Source: Bryobacterales bacterium (lineage in GTDB: Bacteria; Acidobacteriota; Terriglobia; Bryobacterales; Bryobacteraceae). From it: DNA of 64,000 bases. Below are positions 61,463-64,000 of the stretch, in pieces. Below the pieces are notes generated by a model that was not told where the DNA came from, searched no databases, and saw nothing but the letters and a program-made list of their open reading frames with translations. The position numbers and the translations under genes were made by a program. Positions within the stretch are counted from its first letter, which is position 1. Every line of letters begins with the position of its first letter. The DNA lies in the NCBI GenBank assembly GCA_016789905.1, contig JAEUQC010000150.1, positions 18,348 to 82,347 of the forward strand. The letters are read 5' to 3'.

Positions 61463-62312
61463 ATGAGCCAGAACTTTCTTCTCGCGGTTGTGGCCATGAG
61501 ACTGACCGCGCATTGTGCTTTTGCGGCCCCGCTAACAGGGTCCGGCACCGCGCTTGCTTTGCCCATGGCGCCCAATACAGGCGCCCTTGCGCCTGGGATT
61601 GCCCCAACCGTCCCCTATCCGGGAAACAGTGGCGCGGCTAACTCCTTTACCGGTGTCTTCAGCGCTCCGGCTCACTCGAATTGGCTGGGAAGTTTTCAGG
61701 GCTCGGGCCAATACCCGTGTTGCAGCAACCAGTCCGTTTCCAGTTGGGACTTCAGCGGGCTAGCGCCCGGCCATCTGCCGGCGGGCACATTCATGCGGCT
61801 GGGTGATGTGGATCAGTTGGAAAACTTCAGACTGACTGCCTTTGACGCCAACAGCGCCGTGATTCAGGTATTGCGCGCAGTTCCTGGCGTCCAATTTGCC
61901 CACGTTCACCTTCGTGAATGGAACCTATGGGTTCAAGGGCGCCAGCGCCAATACGCTTTTGACCATTTCGCTGCCGACCAACACAAATATTTGCCGGCTG
62001 GAGGTGAGCAATGAGGTTACCAATGGCCTTTCAATCGCGGCTCCTTCGGCGGTACCAGAGCCGACGACGTGGGCGATAGTGGGCCTTGGGGGTGGCGCGT
62101 TGGCGATCCGCTGGCGGCGTCACGGCCGCAGCAACGCCTTGATCGCCCGGCGTTCATCCGTCGCGCGGCAACCCTCCGCCACCTCGTGGAGCGGCAAAGT
62201 TAAGTCAAACACCTTGCCTGGGTCGATCTTCCTCTCCCAAACCAACCGGAGCAGTTCCGGGAGGAACCGGCGGACTGGCGCCGGCCCGCCGTGGAGGTGG
62301 ACATGCGAATAA
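61463..62312 (+). pseudogene. PEP-CTERM-anchored exported protein, frameshifted
   Basis: The N-terminal frame from ATG 61463 has a signal peptide (FLLAVVAMRLTAHCAFAAP) and a secreted beta-rich region up to about 61890. It then leaves frame and ends at 62014. The downstream frame (TFTFVNGTYGFKGASANTLL) carries AVPEPTTWAIVGLGGGALAIR and an Arg cluster, a PEP-CTERM sorting signal. A shift of one base between about 61862 and 61895 joins them. The second frame runs past the expected end to 62312, into the convergent dehydrogenase gene, so the end is also disturbed. Confidence 0.6.
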
Positions 62313-63135
62313 AAGAGCATCTCGCCGTTGAGTTCGACCCCGTGAGGCACGCCGACGTAGCTTACATAGCCGCCTTTGCGGGCGGAAGAGCTCGACTGCA
62401 CCATGGACTCCTGGGTGCCTACGCACTCCAGCACCGAGTCCGCGCCGATTCCGTCGGTCAGATCCTTGACGCGGGCGGCGCCTTGATCGCCGCGTTCAGA
62501 GATGATGCCGGTGGCGCCGAATTCGCGCGCTACCTGTTGGCGGGCCTGGTGACGGCTCATCGCGATGATCCGCTCGGCGCCCATCTGTTTGGCGGATAGC
62601 ACCGCAAGCAGCCCAACCGCGCCATCGCCGACCACCGCCACGGTGGCGCCGGGCTTCACGTTCGCCGCGGCGGCGGCGAACCACCCTGTGCCCAGGACAT
62701 CCGAGATCGTTAGAAGGCTTGGGATGAGATCCTGTGCGGGCAGCGCCGGCGCCGCCACCAGCGTGCCGTCCGCCAGGGGGACACGCAGAAATGGCGCTTG
62801 CGCCGTGCTGACAAATTCGCGACGCTCGCAGGACGACGGATAGCCGAAGGTGCAATTCGGACATATATTGTCAGAGGCAAAGAAGGAGCCGATGACGAAT
62901 TGGCCGGGCTTGACCGATTGGACCTCGCTTCCGGTTTCCTCGACGATCCCGCAATACTCGGGCCCATTGGCATGGGCTCCTTCACTGGATTGATGCCCCG
63001 GTAGGGCCAAAGGCCGGAGCCGCACACACAGGTTGCCGAGATGCGGAGAATGGCGTCAGTGGGAGGCTCAATTTTTGGGAGGGCGCGCTCCTCGAAGCGG
63101 ACATCGCGCGGCCCGTAGAGTACAGTTCCCTTCAT
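62120..63135 (-). pseudogene. Zinc-dependent alcohol dehydrogenase (MDR family), frameshifted
   Basis: The N-terminal frame starts at ATG 63135 with AAAGGAG 8 bases upstream (MKGTVLYGPRDVRFEE; CVCGSGLWPYRG, zinc-site region). It leaves frame at the GGGCCC run at 62960-62965; the rest, from GPEYCGIVEETGSEVQSVKP, is in the next frame to the stop at 62120. It includes the structural CPNC...C zinc loop, VAVVGDGAVGLLAVL (NAD(P)-binding) and the C-terminal end. Adding one base in the GGG run restores one ~338-residue protein. A LysR gene is divergent. Either a decayed gene or a homopolymer error. Confidence 0.75.
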
Positions 63136-63163
63136 GCTCCAGACTCCTTTCCCTTTCCGTTCA

Positions 63164-63176
63164 TTCCGCGGCGGAA
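63164..63176. promoter_or_regulatory. Dyad TTCCGC-G-GCGGAA, candidate LysR box
   Basis: A perfect 6-1-6 dyad fitting T-N11-A, in the gap between the dehydrogenase start (63135) and the lysR start (63295). Position and symmetry fit a LysR-type operator; not proven, and GC-rich dyads are common here. Confidence 0.35.
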
Positions 63177-63294
63177 CGGTTGCGCCGCGGGCTTCCGCAT
63201 GGAGTGCTTCCCCGGCGTCATCTCCAGGGTACGAGCCATTTGTATTTTTGAGTGGCATGAAGGAAAGACGTGAGCCTATGAGCGAATTTCATCA

Positions 63295-64000
63295 ATGAAT
63301 CGAAACGACCTGAGCACGCTGGCGGCGTTTCTCGCCGTTGCCGACGAGCGCAGTTTTACAAGGGCCGGCAAGCGGCTGGGCGTCTCCGCTTCCGCCATTA
63401 GCCATGCCATCCGGGGACTGGAGGAAGACGTTGGAGTGCGGCTGCTGTCGCGGACGACTCGAAGTGTTGCGCCCACCGAGGCGGGAGAGCGGCTGTTGGC
63501 CCGGCTGCGGCCTGGGCTTGCCGACATCCGGGAGGCGCTGGATCAGATTTCCGCTATGCGGGATAAGCCCGCTGGCCGGATCCGTTTGCTGGTGCCGCGG
63601 CTTGCCGGAACCACCGTGTTGGGCCCGCGGCTGGCGAATTTCACCCGCGACTACCCGGACGTTGTTCTGGAAATCACGGCGGACGCCAGCCGGCTCGACA
63701 TCGTTGCGGGAGGCTTCGACGCCGGCATTCACTTCGGCGAGTATATTCAAAAAGACATGATCGCGGTGAGGGTGTCGGCGGACCATCGGGCGGCGATTGT
63801 GGGCGCGCCGTCCTATTTCCAAGTGCACACAAAGCCGAAGACGCCGCACGACTTGTTGAAGCACCGGTGCATCAACTTTCGACACGGATCGGCCGGGGTG
63901 TACCGGTGGGAGTTCGACAAGGGCCGAAAATCGCTGTCGGTTGCCGTGAGCGGTCCGCTGGTTGTGGATGATGTGGAGACGCTGGTCCGCGCCGCGCTGG
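63295..64000 (+). CDS. LysR-type transcriptional regulator (3' end outside window)
   Basis: From ATG 63295 the frame is open to base 64000 (235 codons). The winged-helix domain is MNRNDLSTLAAFLAVADERS, then AGKRLGVSASAISHAIRGLE, followed by a substrate-binding domain (IRLLVPRLAGTTVLGPRLAN). It is divergent from the zinc alcohol dehydrogenase gene, the usual target arrangement. The C-terminal ~60 residues are outside the window. Confidence 0.9.
   Translation, partial: MNRNDLSTLAAFLAVADERSFTRAGKRLGVSASAISHAIRGLEEDVGVRLLSRTTRSVAPTEAGERLLARLRPGLADIREALDQISAMRDKPAGRIRLLVPRLAGTTVLGPRLANFTRDYPDVVLEITADASRLDIVAGGFDAGIHFGEYIQKDMIAVRVSADHRAAIVGAPSYFQVHTKPKTPHDLLKHRCINFRHGSAGVYRWEFDKGRKSLSVAVSGPLVVDDVETLVRAAL

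Noticed and set aside
1..64000. tRNA or rRNA genes, CRISPR arrays, transposases, integrases, full type VI secretion cluster
   Set aside because: Looked for and not seen; only the isolated spike/PAAR pair recalls a secretion system.

Overview
The window is high-GC DNA with densely packed, often overlapping genes. Its content points to a soil Acidobacteriota of the Bryobacterales/Solibacter type. Markers are a secreted dioxygenase with a Solibacter-type C-terminal domain (58925-60394), an Oar-like TonB-dependent receptor with an N-terminal carboxypeptidase-regulatory domain (39482-42766), a Ser/Thr kinase fused to TPRs (51572-53878), and three sets of planctomycete-type cytochrome genes (DUF1549/1553/1501 and DUF1592/1552). 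The taxonomic call is an inference from gene families only. I saw no rRNA, tRNA, CRISPR array, transposase or phage structural genes.

Layout. 1-9.5 kb: an edge-truncated amidohydrolase, a small unknown gene, then a four-gene unit of two PQQ-type propellers, a c-type cytochrome/DUF1549/DUF1553 protein and a DUF1501 protein. 9.7-12.3 kb: phosphate transport (DUF47 then Pit) and the tRNA thiolase TtcA. 12.3-18.9 kb: a glycoside-hydrolase-like protein coupled to kynureninase, a creatininase-family protein coupled to an FG-GAP protein, a core-type MetE and a TolB-like propeller. 18.9-27.1 kb: a HerA-like ATPase divergent from a DJ-1/PfpI protein, then an ABC unit whose permease is fused to a degenerate amidohydrolase and coupled to a YVTN/phosphoesterase. 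27.1-30.7 kb: two tandem zinc-ribbon rhomboids divergent from a compact bacterial microcompartment locus (class II aldolase, one BMC-H and three BMC-P shell proteins). 31.2-35.1 kb: sulfatase, YtcJ-like amidohydrolase and ThuA-like protein. 35.2-39.4 kb: an unusual cassette of an unknown protein, a VgrG-tip-like beta-helix protein, a PAAR-like protein and a Trm112-methyltransferase, convergent with a B12-type radical SAM enzyme. 39.5-45.5 kb: TonB receptor and four small genes. 45.7-46.75 kb: a hicBA pair and a broken BrnA-like antitoxin. 47.2-51.1 kb: a second DUF1501/cytochrome unit in reversed gene order. 51.6-58.5 kb: a four-gene unit of DUF1592-type cytochrome, DUF1552, a nucleoside-hydrolase-like protein and a Ser/Thr kinase. 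58.5-64 kb: dioxygenase, a 17-bp perfect palindrome, three consecutive frameshifted genes (HNH nuclease, PEP-CTERM protein, zinc alcohol dehydrogenase) and a LysR regulator cut by the window end.

Together the genes suggest a heterotroph that exports many Tat/Sec proteins and handles carbohydrate and aromatic substrates, with an encapsulated aldolase step. A recurring regulatory feature is a -10-like TANNNT hexamer 6-9 bases upstream of the start codon in at least twelve genes (plus one GATAAT variant), usually without a Shine-Dalgarno sequence, as expected for leaderless mRNAs. The most distinctive loci are the mini microcompartment operon, the orphan spike/PAAR cassette and the ABC permease-amidohydrolase fusion.
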